Source: DASRTE01 sp035656095 (GTDB lineage Bacteria > Actinomycetota > Actinomycetes > Jiangellales > Jiangellaceae). From it: 64,000 bases of DNA. Positions 51,401 through 59,015 of this stretch are shown piece by piece. The DNA lies in the NCBI GenBank assembly GCA_035656095.1, contig DASRTE010000121.1, forward strand, positions 10,008 to 74,007. Direction: 5' to 3'. A program made the position numbers and the translations under genes. The notes beneath the pieces were generated by a model, which made no database searches, was not told where the DNA came from, and saw only the letters and a program-made list of their open reading frames with translations. The stretch's first letter is position 1, and each line of letters starts with the position of its first letter.

Positions 51401-51676
51401 GCGGTGAACACGGTCAACGCGGGCTCGACCGTCGTGTTCAGGATCGACCTCGGCGACCAGGGCCTTGCCGACCTGGCCGACGGTTACCCGACGCTCACCC
51501 CCGTCGTCTGCGGCCTCCAGGCTCCGACCAGCGGTGCCGTCGAGGCGCAGGGCCACGCTCGCACCCAGGAGGTCTTCGTCTGGAAGACGGACTCGGAACT
51601 GCAGGGCTCGTGCGGCAGAATCGACTTCAAGCTGCCGGACGGGCCGACCCACTCTGCGTACCTCACGTTCAGATAG
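48407..51676 (+). CDS. large secreted PIG-L (LmbE-like) deacetylase with CBM9/NEW3-like domains
   Basis: A 1089-residue exported protein. A Sec signal peptide ends near residue 25. A PIG-L zinc deacetylase domain follows, with AHPDDD (His44, Asp46/Asp47) and HGNH (His161/His164) as the metal and catalytic set. After about residue 340 come beta-rich modules: a DEFFNVAGQPFDVTVHTRSG region, a NEW3-like segment with GETISVPVVVHNWTT, and a DOMON/CBM9-like carbohydrate-binding module (NWHDDDLYLYVHVVDD, WLADSVEILLDARGN). GTG 48407 has GGAGGAGG upstream. PIG-L enzymes remove N-acetyl groups from GlcNAc-containing substrates; next to a sugar importer it may prepare extracellular glycans for uptake. 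Confidence 0.88.
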   Translation: MKRLGLLLTMVAMLLVGLAAPAAPAQPDSGDDSVKINLMGVWAHPDDDTSIIGPCGVWHELYDIRCGVIMHTRGEGGGNAVGLESGPDLGLRRENEDRAAHFRSGTVDIFNVDRVDFYYNTSAPLTEFFWGHDQTLGQTVRIIRETRPDVMVGFSPLGAGHGNHQYSGRMIWEGIRAAADPTMFPEQLTGPDALEPWLVKKTTSGGSTQGSGGTIGPNCTVGFTPGPTNNSAVHGVWTGYDSPYEWLPGNVQGMPAGTAKIWAQIAREGNRAYPTQSRMQEQAVVNPGCSRFGVAQSFVPFQPNSSPAAGNDDALFYGATIPDPGGMPLGSLLYLTFDEFFNVAGQPFDVTVHTRSGAGTLPAGSVVLTVPTGWTVTSAQAIGPITTDAESTARFTVTPAGDAADSRYKVAANLTTGDMTGYTDNQVEIIPAVEGRFQRWGNFAEFDQWAAANTFLVGRSGAVQKIGAGETISVPVVVHNWTTTVQSGEVSLDVPAGYSVDATSKPYSALAGGAEHTVTFQLTHTDPTAAGGTTDDVMITTSYSAPAGSASEELSLTVVPTTTIGAAPAAPTLDAVEGAGEYTGPALDISRRWEGQNCSPNGTDCGTGSFAKVNWHDDDLYLYVHVVDDLQSFPVTPEGCWAHWLADSVEILLDARGNSVDTSTTFKSGIFPFTDDPTGSAGNGVNGPCWERDADNHQGYSSGPLADTVEGGPNAPGMEVVTNAVLNAGRTYDGGAYDLEVKIPLDVLPAAVGPTSGAPTGDPASNDADPLFMGLNITPYDSDTQDHTGQTRLAWSPFGSQQSEPYRWGHAYVDGYVPPVGRPATPTEPIIPDSALQGVESPQTIYQSATNGVPISGLQPSRALQVSNVELGSAALEMDLQSNEAGTAHVYLWTGPHGNIPVFTSSCPDDQDGFNACSTSDGAPPPWGTDMSGRVLRHVRVDVATGTDDLSIPLDADAYETLRANGSALVSFESASGGATAWYFPLAESFSPPIENAPAVNTVNAGSTVVFRIDLGDQGLADLADGYPTLTPVVCGLQAPTSGAVEAQGHARTQEVFVWKTDSELQGSCGRIDFKLPDGPTHSAYLTFR

Positions 51677-51713
51677 TCACGGCGACGGCGGCACGGTACG
51701 TGCGGGTCCGCCG

Positions 51714-51727
51714 TAGCCTCGAACGGG
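51714..51727 (+). promoter_or_regulatory. leaderless promoter of the lipoprotein gene
   Basis: TAGCCT (51714-51719), seven bases, then GTG 51727; there is no ribosome site. Confidence 0.5.
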
Positions 51728-52314
51728 TGCACCTGATGCGTCGACACGCCCTCGTCGTGATGGTCGCGGCCGTCGCGATCTCCTGCGCGGCGTGCAGCGA
51801 GCCCGGCGCGCAGGATGATGGGCAGACTGACGTCGCGGCGCCGAGCGGTGAGCCGTCGGGCACGCACCTCGCGCCGGACCTGGAGGCACGGCTGCCGGAC
51901 GAACTGCGCGCCGTCCCGTTGACCACGGCGAGCACGGTGGGGCAGGCCGTGTTCGCCGACGATGCGTGGAGCCAGGTGATGACCGAGTTCCTCGACGGCG
52001 TCGACCGGACCCCGAGCGACCTCCGCTTCGCACAGGTGTGGGATCCGGGCACCGAGCTCGGCCTGGACGCGGGTGTGTTCCAGGTACCCGGTGTGGCAGC
52101 GACCGCGGTCCGGCAGGCCCTGGTCGACAGCGCGCGTCCGAACGCACCGGGGCTGACCGAGGCGACCGAGACGATGGGCGGCAAGCCGGTCACGGCGGTG
52201 GTCTATCCCGGCGACGGCCCGACGCTCTATCTGTACGAGTACGACGACCTCGTGTTCTACGTGGGCACCCGCGACCACGACCTCGCGGTCGACTTCCTGG
52301 CCGGATTGCCGTGA
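51727..52314 (+). CDS. putative lipoprotein of unknown function
   Basis: A 195-residue protein. The signal ALVVMVAAVAISCAAC has a lipobox Cys at 23 (or 20), then an acidic, low-complexity linker. The mature part contains PDELRAVPLTTASTVGQAVF and YLYEYDDLVFYVGTRDHDLA, a mixed alpha/beta domain I do not recognise. GTG 51727 is leaderless; ATG 51736 would give the same signal peptide. It is transcribed separately from the deacetylase just upstream. Confidence 0.8.
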   Translation: MHLMRRHALVVMVAAVAISCAACSEPGAQDDGQTDVAAPSGEPSGTHLAPDLEARLPDELRAVPLTTASTVGQAVFADDAWSQVMTEFLDGVDRTPSDLRFAQVWDPGTELGLDAGVFQVPGVAATAVRQALVDSARPNAPGLTEATETMGGKPVTAVVYPGDGPTLYLYEYDDLVFYVGTRDHDLAVDFLAGLP

Positions 52315-52369
52315 CCGCGCCTCGCGATAGGTACGGTCTGCACAGGCGACATCGCTCGAAGGAGAGGGT

Positions 52370-53122
52370 GTGCTCGCGGCGCAGCGTCGGCAGCTGATTC
52401 TCCGGGCCGTGCGTACCGACCAGGGCGCTGAGGTGGTCGACCTCGCCCACCGATTCGGTGTCTCCGAGATCACGGTGCGGCGGGACCTGACCGTCCTGGC
52501 CCGGGAGGGGAAACTGACCCGTGTCCACGGGGGTGCCATCGGCGAGGCCGACGAACCGCCGTTCGAGACGACGCAGACCGAGCGCCACGACGCAAAGGAG
52601 CGCATCGGCCGAGCCGCCGCGCTGATGGTGGCGGACGGCCAGACGATCATGATCGACATCGGGACGACGGCACTCGAGGTCGCCCGCGGCCTGCGTGGCC
52701 GCGCGCTGACGGTGATCACCAGCAACCTGGCGGTCGTCGACGAACTGCTCGAGGAGACCGGCATCGAGCTCGTGCTCCTCGGTGGTGTGGTCCGGCGCAA
52801 CTACCGGTCGCTGGTCGGTGTGCTCGCCGAGGACGCGCTGCGTCAGCTGAGTGCCGACGTCGCCTTCATCGGGACGAGCGGCATCCGGCGCCACGACCTG
52901 GCCGTCATGGACACGACGACCGTGGAGGTGCCGATCAAGCGAGGCATGATCGCCTCGGCCACCGACAGTGTGCTGCTCGCCGATGCGCAGAAGTTCTCCT
53001 CGGGCGGCGTCGTGCGGATCTGCGGCGTCGAGGAGTTCGCCGCCGTCGTGTCGGACGTCACGCTGGGCGAGCCCTTCGTCCATTCCGTCGAACGGGCCGG
53101 CGTCGAGGTCGTCCGGGCCTGA
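52370..53122 (+). CDS. DeoR-family transcriptional regulator (copy 2)
   Basis: A 250-residue paralogue of the DeoR at 42978. It has LAHRFGVSEITVRRDLTVLA, RVHGGAIG, IDIGTTALEVARGLRG and LLGGVVRRNYRSLVGVLAED. The start GTG 52370 has GAAGGAGAGG. It is the last regulator of the carbohydrate block, with its own target unknown; no obvious palindrome was found in the 55 bases upstream. The two DeoR genes bracket the transporter, kinase and deacetylase. Confidence 0.92.
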   Translation: MLAAQRRQLILRAVRTDQGAEVVDLAHRFGVSEITVRRDLTVLAREGKLTRVHGGAIGEADEPPFETTQTERHDAKERIGRAAALMVADGQTIMIDIGTTALEVARGLRGRALTVITSNLAVVDELLEETGIELVLLGGVVRRNYRSLVGVLAEDALRQLSADVAFIGTSGIRRHDLAVMDTTTVEVPIKRGMIASATDSVLLADAQKFSSGGVVRICGVEEFAAVVSDVTLGEPFVHSVERAGVEVVRA

Positions 53123-53234
53123 TCCAGACCTCGCCGGCCGCGGATCAGGCCTACCCGATCGTGGAGTCGACTGGTACTGTCCCGTGGGTCAGTTGTGACT
53201 CATGTGACTTGTGTGGTGGCGGGGGTGCTCGCCC

Positions 53235-53516
53235 ATGTCTGTCGTGATGACGGCCATGTCCGTGATCGTCGGCACGGCCCTCGCCGTGCTGGCATTCGTG
53301 ACCGTCGTCCGCATCGTCATCCGGGCCCGGGGTCTCCGGCGGCGGCTGCGGGCCCGCTACTTCACGACGGCGGCGTGGTTCTATCGGACCCGGCGCGGCC
53401 TTGGCCGGCGGCTGGCGGGCGTCGGTGCCCGCATCGAGCGTCGCCGTGAGCGCCGACTGGCAGTCCCTGCCGCGCCGCCACAGACGCAGACCGCTCCCCG
53501 TGGAGCCGGTGGCTGA
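53235..53516 (+). CDS. small single-pass basic membrane protein
   Basis: A 93-residue frame with strong third-position GC. The N-terminal half is one hydrophobic helix (MSVIVGTALAVLAFVTVVRI) followed by a very Arg-rich stretch (RARGLRRRLRARYF, RRLAGVGARIERRRERR) and a Pro/Gln tail. GGGGGTG precedes the ATG. It lies 45 bases before ftsY. Function unknown. Confidence 0.55.
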   Translation: MSVVMTAMSVIVGTALAVLAFVTVVRIVIRARGLRRRLRARYFTTAAWFYRTRRGLGRRLAGVGARIERRRERRLAVPAAPPQTQTAPRGAGG

Positions 53517-53560
53517 CCGGGGACCGAGGATCACCGGTCGCGTCTGGGAGGATGCCGATC

Positions 53561-54736
53561 GTGGAGTACCTGGTGGTCGGTGTCGTCGTCGCGATCCTGC
53601 TCGTGGGCGGGATCGTCGCGTACGTGGTGCCGCGTCGACGGCGGCCGGAACCCCCGGTCGAGCGACGATCCGACGTCGACCTCGTCCCCGGCGTCGACGA
53701 CGCAGCAGCGGGGGTGGAGACCACCGGTCGGCGACTGGACACGGTCGCAGAGCCGGACGACACCCTCGTCGAGGGCGCCGAGCGCCTCCCGGCACCGCCC
53801 GAACGGCCTGCGCCGGCCGCCGGCCGCCTGGTGCGACTCCGCTCGCGGCTGGCCCGGTCACAGTCGACGCTCGGCAAAGGCCTGTTGGGTCTCTTGTCCA
53901 GGGAGCGGATCGACGACGACACCTGGCAGGAGATCGAGGACACGCTGCTGACCGCGGACCTCGGCGTGGCGCCGGCACAGGACCTGGTCGACCGGCTGCG
54001 CACCCGGGTGAGAGCGGAGGGCGTTGCCGACCCGGCGGCGGCCCGCACCATCCTGCGTGAGGAACTGGTCGCACTCGTCGACCCCTCCCTGGACCGTTCG
54101 TTGCGCACCGACCGCCACGTCGCGGAGAACCGTCCGGCCGTGGTGCTCGTCGTCGGCGTCAACGGCACCGGCAAGACGACGACCGTGGGAAAGCTGGCCC
54201 GGGTCCTCGTCGCGGAGGACCGGGACGTCGTGCTCGGCGCTGCGGACACGTTCCGAGCCGCAGCGACCGATCAGCTGACCACGTGGGGTGACCGGGTCGG
54301 TGTCCCGACCGTCCGCGGTCCCGAGGGAGGTGACCCCGCGAGCGTCGCGTTCGACGCGGTGCGGGCGGGAATCGAGCAGGAGGCGGACGTCGTGCTGGTC
54401 GACACGGCCGGCCGGCTGCAGACCAAGGTCGGCCTGATGGACGAACTGGGCAAGGTCAAGCGGGTGGTCGAGAGGCACGGCCCGGTCGACGAGGTGCTGC
54501 TCGTCATCGACGCCACGACCGGCCAGAACGGCATGACGCAGGCGCGCGTGTTCGGCGAGGTCGTCGACGTGACCGGCATCGTGCTCACCAAGCTCGACGG
54601 CACCGCCAAGGGCGGCATCGTCGTGGCCGTACAGCGCGAGCTCGGCGTCCCGGTCAAGCTCGTCGGCCTCGGCGAGGGCCCCGACGATCTCGCACCGTTC
54701 GACGCCGAGGCGTTCGTCGACGGCCTGCTCGGCTGA
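53561..54736 (+). CDS. ftsY: signal recognition particle receptor FtsY
   Basis: GTPase that docks SRP-ribosome complexes at the membrane. The 391-residue protein has an N-terminal membrane anchor (EYLVVGVVVAILLVGGIVAY) and an acidic/basic linker. The NG domain carries GVNGTGKTTTVGKLA (G1), DTFRAAATDQL (G2), LVDTAGRLQTK (G3) and LTKLDGTAKGGI (G4). GTG 53561 is preferred because GGGAGG at 53546-53551 is too close to ATG 53552. GAGGAT seven bases before GTG may also act as a -10 box. Confidence 0.95.
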   Translation: MEYLVVGVVVAILLVGGIVAYVVPRRRRPEPPVERRSDVDLVPGVDDAAAGVETTGRRLDTVAEPDDTLVEGAERLPAPPERPAPAAGRLVRLRSRLARSQSTLGKGLLGLLSRERIDDDTWQEIEDTLLTADLGVAPAQDLVDRLRTRVRAEGVADPAAARTILREELVALVDPSLDRSLRTDRHVAENRPAVVLVVGVNGTGKTTTVGKLARVLVAEDRDVVLGAADTFRAAATDQLTTWGDRVGVPTVRGPEGGDPASVAFDAVRAGIEQEADVVLVDTAGRLQTKVGLMDELGKVKRVVERHGPVDEVLLVIDATTGQNGMTQARVFGEVVDVTGIVLTKLDGTAKGGIVVAVQRELGVPVKLVGLGEGPDDLAPFDAEAFVDGLLG

Positions 54737-54744
54737 TCGGACCA

Positions 54745-54778
54745 GGCCCGCGTTCACCTGGCTGAAACACAGCGGGCC
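54745..54778 (+). terminator. inverted repeat after ftsY
   Basis: GGCCCGC (54745-54751) and GCGGGCC (54772-54778) enclose 20 bases just after the ftsY stop. The loop contains the first GlnR-like box, so termination and regulation may overlap. Confidence 0.35.
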
Positions 54779-54798
54779 AGATGTCACCGTGCTGCAAC
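54753..54798 (+). promoter_or_regulatory. GlnR-like boxes upstream of amtB
   Basis: Two matches to the actinobacterial GlnR pattern GTnAC-N6-GaAAC: TTCAC-N6-GAAAC (54753-54768) and GTCAC-N6-GCAAC (54783-54798), each with one mismatch. Their starts are 30 bases apart, about three helical turns. They lie 120-165 bases before amtB. Confidence 0.55.
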
Positions 54799-54917
54799 AT
54801 CTCGCGTACCCCTGGGCAACACGGCGTCGCCAGGATCCTGGCTGACCACCGGACCAGGGCCGCATGGCAGCGCCGCCTCACAGCCCGCCCGGCCTCCGAT
54901 GAGACAAGGAGTCAGCG

Positions 54918-56252
54918 ATGCCCGAGATCAGTGCGGGCGACACCGCGTGGGTGTTGGCCAGCTCGGCGCTCGTCCTGCTCATGACCCCCGGTCTGGCGTT
55001 CTTCTACGGCGGCATGGTGCGCTCGAAGAACGTCCTCAACATGCTCATGATGTGCTTCATCTGCCTGGCGATCGTGCCGGTGCTGTGGGTCCTGTACGGC
55101 TACAGCATGGCGTTCGACACCGACATCGGAGCGGGCCTGCTGGGCGGACTGGGCAAGGTGGGGCTGTCGGATGTGGGCCTGGACAGCGTCAGCGGGACCA
55201 TCCCGGAGTTCGCCTTCGTCGCCTTCCAGCTCATGTTCGCCATCATCACCATCGCCCTGGTCAGTGGCGCGATCGCCGACCGCGCGAGATTCGGCGCGTG
55301 GGCCCTGTTTGTCGTGCTGTGGGTCACGATCGTGTACTTGCCCGTCGCCCACTGGGTCTTCGCGTTCAGTGAGGGCGAGGGCGGCTGGATCGGCGACCGG
55401 CTCGGCGCTCTCGACTTCGCCGGCGGCACGGCCGTCCACATCAATGCCGGTGCGGCGGCTCTCGCGCTGGCGCTGGTGATCGGCAAGCGGACCGGGTGGC
55501 GCACCGAGCAGATGCGCCCGCACAACCTGCCGTTCGTCGTGCTGGGTGCAGGTCTGCTCTGGTTCGGCTGGTTCGGCTTCAACGCCGGGTCAGCAGTCGC
55601 TGCCAACGGTCTTGCGGCGGGCGCCTTCGTCAACACTACGGTCGCGACGGCGGCGGCGATCCTCGGCTGGCTCGCCGTCGAGGTCGTCCGTGACAAGCAC
55701 GCGACGACCCTCGGTGGAGCCTCCGGGGCCGTCGCCGGCCTGGTGGCCATCACCCCGGCGTGCGCAGCCGTGAGCCCGATCGGCGCGATCGTGGTCGGGC
55801 TGCTTGCCGGTATCGCGTGTGCGCTGGCGGTCGGCCTGAAGTACCGGTTCGGCTACGACGACTCGCTCGACGTGGTCGGAGTCCACCTCGTGGGCGGCCT
55901 GGTCGGCACGCTGCTCATCGGGCTGCTCGCGACCGCTGCCTTCACCGGCGGAGCGGAAGGCCTGTTCTACGGCGGCGGCGTCGACCAACTCGGCCGTCAG
56001 GCCGTCGCGGCCGGAGCGGTGATGGTGTACTCGTTCGTCGTCACGTACGTCCTCGGCACGATCGTGCACCGTACCGTCGGCTTCCGCGCCTCCCGCGACG
56101 CCGAGGCCGAGGGACTCGACCAGACGATCCACGCGGAGACGGCCTACGAACTGCTCGGTGTCGGCGGCGGCACACCGGTCAGCCGCCGCGCTTCGGACAC
56201 CGAGGCGGCGCATGTGCGCACGGCGACGTCGGAGGAAGGTGTGAACGCATGA
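54918..56252 (+). CDS. amtB: ammonium transporter
   Basis: A 444-residue AmtB/Rh-family channel with eleven predicted helices. AWVLASSALVLLMTPGLAFF is the first, and DFAGGTAVHINAGAAALALA and WFGWFGFNAGSAVAANGLAA carry the conserved pore residues. AAGGAGTCAG precedes the ATG. It overlaps glnK by four bases (ATGA). With GlnR-like boxes upstream, nitrogen-limited expression is expected. Confidence 0.97.
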   Translation: MPEISAGDTAWVLASSALVLLMTPGLAFFYGGMVRSKNVLNMLMMCFICLAIVPVLWVLYGYSMAFDTDIGAGLLGGLGKVGLSDVGLDSVSGTIPEFAFVAFQLMFAIITIALVSGAIADRARFGAWALFVVLWVTIVYLPVAHWVFAFSEGEGGWIGDRLGALDFAGGTAVHINAGAAALALALVIGKRTGWRTEQMRPHNLPFVVLGAGLLWFGWFGFNAGSAVAANGLAAGAFVNTTVATAAAILGWLAVEVVRDKHATTLGGASGAVAGLVAITPACAAVSPIGAIVVGLLAGIACALAVGLKYRFGYDDSLDVVGVHLVGGLVGTLLIGLLATAAFTGGAEGLFYGGGVDQLGRQAVAAGAVMVYSFVVTYVLGTIVHRTVGFRASRDAEAEGLDQTIHAETAYELLGVGGGTPVSRRASDTEAAHVRTATSEEGVNA

Positions 56253-56587
56253 AACTCGTCACGGCGGTCATCAAGCCGTTCAGGCTCGACGACGTCCGGT
56301 CGGCCCTCGAGACCTTCGGCGTCCACGGTATGACGGTCAGCGAGTCCAGCGGCTACGGCCGGCAGAAGGGCCACACCGAGGTCTACCGGGGCGCGGAGTA
56401 CACCGTCGACCTGGTCCCCAAGCTGCGCCTGGAGATCCTGGTCGACGACAGCGACGCCGACGACGTCGTCGACGTGATCGCGAAGTCGGCACAGACCGGC
56501 AAGATCGGCGACGGCAAGGTGTGGGTCACGCCGGTCGACGCCGTCGTGCGGGTCCGAACGGGGGAGACTGGGGTCGAGGCCTTGTAG
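56249..56587 (+). CDS. glnK: nitrogen regulatory PII protein
   Basis: A 112-residue PII signal protein that blocks AmtB and senses ATP/ADP and 2-oxoglutarate. The T-loop carries Tyr51 in VYRGAEYTVD, the residue modified by GlnD in actinobacteria (adenylylation). KGHTEVYRG and KIGDGKVWVTPVDAVVRVRT are the PII signatures. Translation is coupled to amtB. Confidence 0.97.
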   Translation: MKLVTAVIKPFRLDDVRSALETFGVHGMTVSESSGYGRQKGHTEVYRGAEYTVDLVPKLRLEILVDDSDADDVVDVIAKSAQTGKIGDGKVWVTPVDAVVRVRTGETGVEAL

Positions 56588-56597
56588 CTCCTGCGAC

Positions 56598-59015
56598 GTG
56601 TCCGATCCCGCGACGTTCGCGCCGGCGGCGCACCCTCTCCGAGGGAGCACCGCCGGCGCGGCCATGGGTGCGGACCACCGCTTCCTGGCGGTGCGAGCGG
56701 CCGTGGTCGACGACGACACGCTGACGGCTGCGCAACGGCGAACGGCTCTGACCGATCTCGCCGACGCGTGGTTGGCGGGGCTGCTCGCAGCGCTTCCGCC
56801 CGGGTCCAGTGCAGGAATGGCCGTGGTCGCGGTCGGGGGATACGGCCGGCGCGAGGTCCTTCCGGGCAGCGACCTCGACGTGCTGCTGCTGCACGGCGAC
56901 TCCGGCGACGTGCAGGCGGTGGCACATGGCGTCTTCTACCCGGTGTGGAACGCGGGCATCGCGCTCGACCACGCCGTCCGGACCCTGGACGACACGCGCG
57001 CGGTGGCGGCGGCAGACCTGCCGGCGATGTTGGGCCTGGTCGACGCCCGGCACGTGGCGGGCGACCCTGAGGTCACCGAGGCGCTGCGCTCCGCCCTGCT
57101 GGCGGACTGGAGGCGGCGGGCGGGGGTTCGGCTGCCCGAGCTGGCGCGGACGTCTCGCGAGCGGGTGACCCGCGTGGGCGAGCTCGCCCATCTGTTGGAA
57201 CCGGACCTGAAGGAGGCGTACGGAGGCCTGCGGGAGACCAGCGCCCTACGCGCCGTCGCGGCCTCATGGGTCGCCGACCGACCGCACACGACCGCTGTAG
57301 CCGAGGCGCACGAATGGCTGCTGGTCGTGCGCGACGCCTTGCACCGGGTCACGGGTCGCCGCCGCGACCGGCTGGTCTTCGAAGACCAGGACGCCGTGGC
57401 GGCGTGCCTGGGCCTGTTCGACGCGGACGCCCTCATGCGCCGGGTCTCCGAGGCGGGCCGGACCATCGCGTATGCGGCCGACGTCACCTGGCGGCAGGTC
57501 GACCGGACGCTACGAGGCCGGTCCGATCGCCCGCCACGCCGCCACGGGGTGGTGCGACGGCCGCTCGCCGACGGCATCGTCGACCACGACGGCGAGGTCG
57601 TCCTGGCCAGGGACGTCCGCGCGGACCTCGACCCGGTGCTGCCGCTGCGCGCCGCCGCGGCCGCCGCGCAGGCGGGCATCGCCCTCTCGCCCGCGGCGCT
57701 CGAGAAGCTGGCCGCACAGTGCCCGCCGCTGCCGTCGCCGTGGCCGGATGCTGCTCGCGACGCGCTCGTGACGCTGCTGGGCGCCGGTCGCCCCACCGTT
57801 CACATCTGGGACGCACTCGATGCGGCGGGCCTGATCACGCGGTGGTTCCCGGAGTGGGGCGTGGTCCGGTTCCGGCCGCAGCGCACGCCCGTGCACCGGC
57901 ACACGGTCGACCGTCACCTGGTCGAGACGGCGGTCGTCGCCGCCGGCCTGACCCGCACGGTGGCCCGGCCCGACCTCCTGCTGTTGGCCGCACTGTTCCA
58001 CGACCTCGGCAAGGGGTCAGCCGGCGACCACAGCGTCGCGGGGGAGTCGATCGCCGCATCGATCGCGGACCGGATGGGGATGCCGTCGGAGGACGCCACG
58101 CTGCTCGGACTGCTCGTCCGTCACCACCTGCTGCTGCCCGAGATGGCAACCCGACGCGACCTCGACGATCCCTCCACCGTCGGCGCGGTCGTCGCGGCTC
58201 TCGGCTCGGTCGAGATGCTCGACCTGCTGGCGGCGCTGACGGAGGCTGACGCGACGGCTGCAGGTGCCCTCGCCTGGTCGCCGTTCCGGGCGCGCCTGGT
58301 GGGCGACCTCGTCGTCCGCACCCGAGCGGCGCTGGGTGGGGTCTCCTCGCCACGGCCGCCGGCGTTGGAGCCGTGGCAGGAGCGGCTGGCCGCTGCGGGC
58401 TCGCTCGCCGTGCGCACGGAGCCGGCCGAGGCGGCCGCATCCTGCCGGGTGACGGTCGTGCTCCCATCGCGCACCGACGCGCTGGCGACAGCGGCCGGGG
58501 TGCTCGCCCTGCACGGGCTGGATGTGCGGGCCGCCACGGTCCAGTCCGTCGGTGGCAGCCTCGTCCAGGTCTGGCGTGCCGGCACGAGCTTCCGCGGAAC
58601 GCCGGCCGAGGCGTCGCTCCGAGCGGACCTGGACCGGGCGTTGACCGGCCGGCTCGATCTGGCCGGCACGCTGGCCCGCAGGGCGTCCGAGCGCAGCCTG
58701 CGGGCGGCAGGCCGCGCAGAACCCCTGGTCACGGTGGTGCACGGAGCGTCGTCGGACGCGTCCGTGCTCGAGGTGCGGGCCCATGATGCGCCCGGATTCC
58801 TGTTCCGACTGGCGACGGCGATCGGCGCGAGAGGTGCCGTCGTCCGTTCCGCCGTCGTCGACACGCTCGGCGCCGAGGCAGTCGACGTCTTCTACCTCGT
58901 GGACACCGACGGCGAGCCCTTGACCGGCCAGGCCATGGACGATGTCGTCGAGGCGGTCGCCGCCGCCCTTGCCCAGGCGCCGGCCGAGCGTCCACCGGGC
59001 GAGACTCCTGGCTAG
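56598..59015 (+). CDS. glnD: PII adenylyl/uridylyltransferase
   Basis: An 805-residue bifunctional enzyme that modifies and demodifies GlnK. It has the nucleotidyltransferase motif VGGYGRREVLPGSDLDVLLL, the HD phosphohydrolase motif LAALFHDLGKGSAGDHS, and two C-terminal ACT domains (LEVRAHDAPGFLFRLATAIG is in the second) for glutamine sensing. GTG 56598 is ten bases after glnK. Its stop shares a CTAG with the stop of the convergent formamidase gene. ffh, which usually follows in actinobacteria, is absent here. Confidence 0.96.
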   Translation: MSDPATFAPAAHPLRGSTAGAAMGADHRFLAVRAAVVDDDTLTAAQRRTALTDLADAWLAGLLAALPPGSSAGMAVVAVGGYGRREVLPGSDLDVLLLHGDSGDVQAVAHGVFYPVWNAGIALDHAVRTLDDTRAVAAADLPAMLGLVDARHVAGDPEVTEALRSALLADWRRRAGVRLPELARTSRERVTRVGELAHLLEPDLKEAYGGLRETSALRAVAASWVADRPHTTAVAEAHEWLLVVRDALHRVTGRRRDRLVFEDQDAVAACLGLFDADALMRRVSEAGRTIAYAADVTWRQVDRTLRGRSDRPPRRHGVVRRPLADGIVDHDGEVVLARDVRADLDPVLPLRAAAAAAQAGIALSPAALEKLAAQCPPLPSPWPDAARDALVTLLGAGRPTVHIWDALDAAGLITRWFPEWGVVRFRPQRTPVHRHTVDRHLVETAVVAAGLTRTVARPDLLLLAALFHDLGKGSAGDHSVAGESIAASIADRMGMPSEDATLLGLLVRHHLLLPEMATRRDLDDPSTVGAVVAALGSVEMLDLLAALTEADATAAGALAWSPFRARLVGDLVVRTRAALGGVSSPRPPALEPWQERLAAAGSLAVRTEPAEAAASCRVTVVLPSRTDALATAAGVLALHGLDVRAATVQSVGGSLVQVWRAGTSFRGTPAEASLRADLDRALTGRLDLAGTLARRASERSLRAAGRAEPLVTVVHGASSDASVLEVRAHDAPGFLFRLATAIGARGAVVRSAVVDTLGAEAVDVFYLVDTDGEPLTGQAMDDVVEAVAAALAQAPAERPPGETPG

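Noticed and set aside
48422..51652. 1076-codon minus-strand frame opposite the PIG-L gene
   Set aside because: Low-complexity Arg/Val/Gly-rich translation with no recognisable domain; the plus strand has a signal peptide, zinc motifs and a ribosome site.
53552..53560. ATG 53552 as the ftsY start
   Set aside because: The GGGAGG ribosome site ends one base before this ATG, too close for initiation; GTG 53561 has normal spacing.
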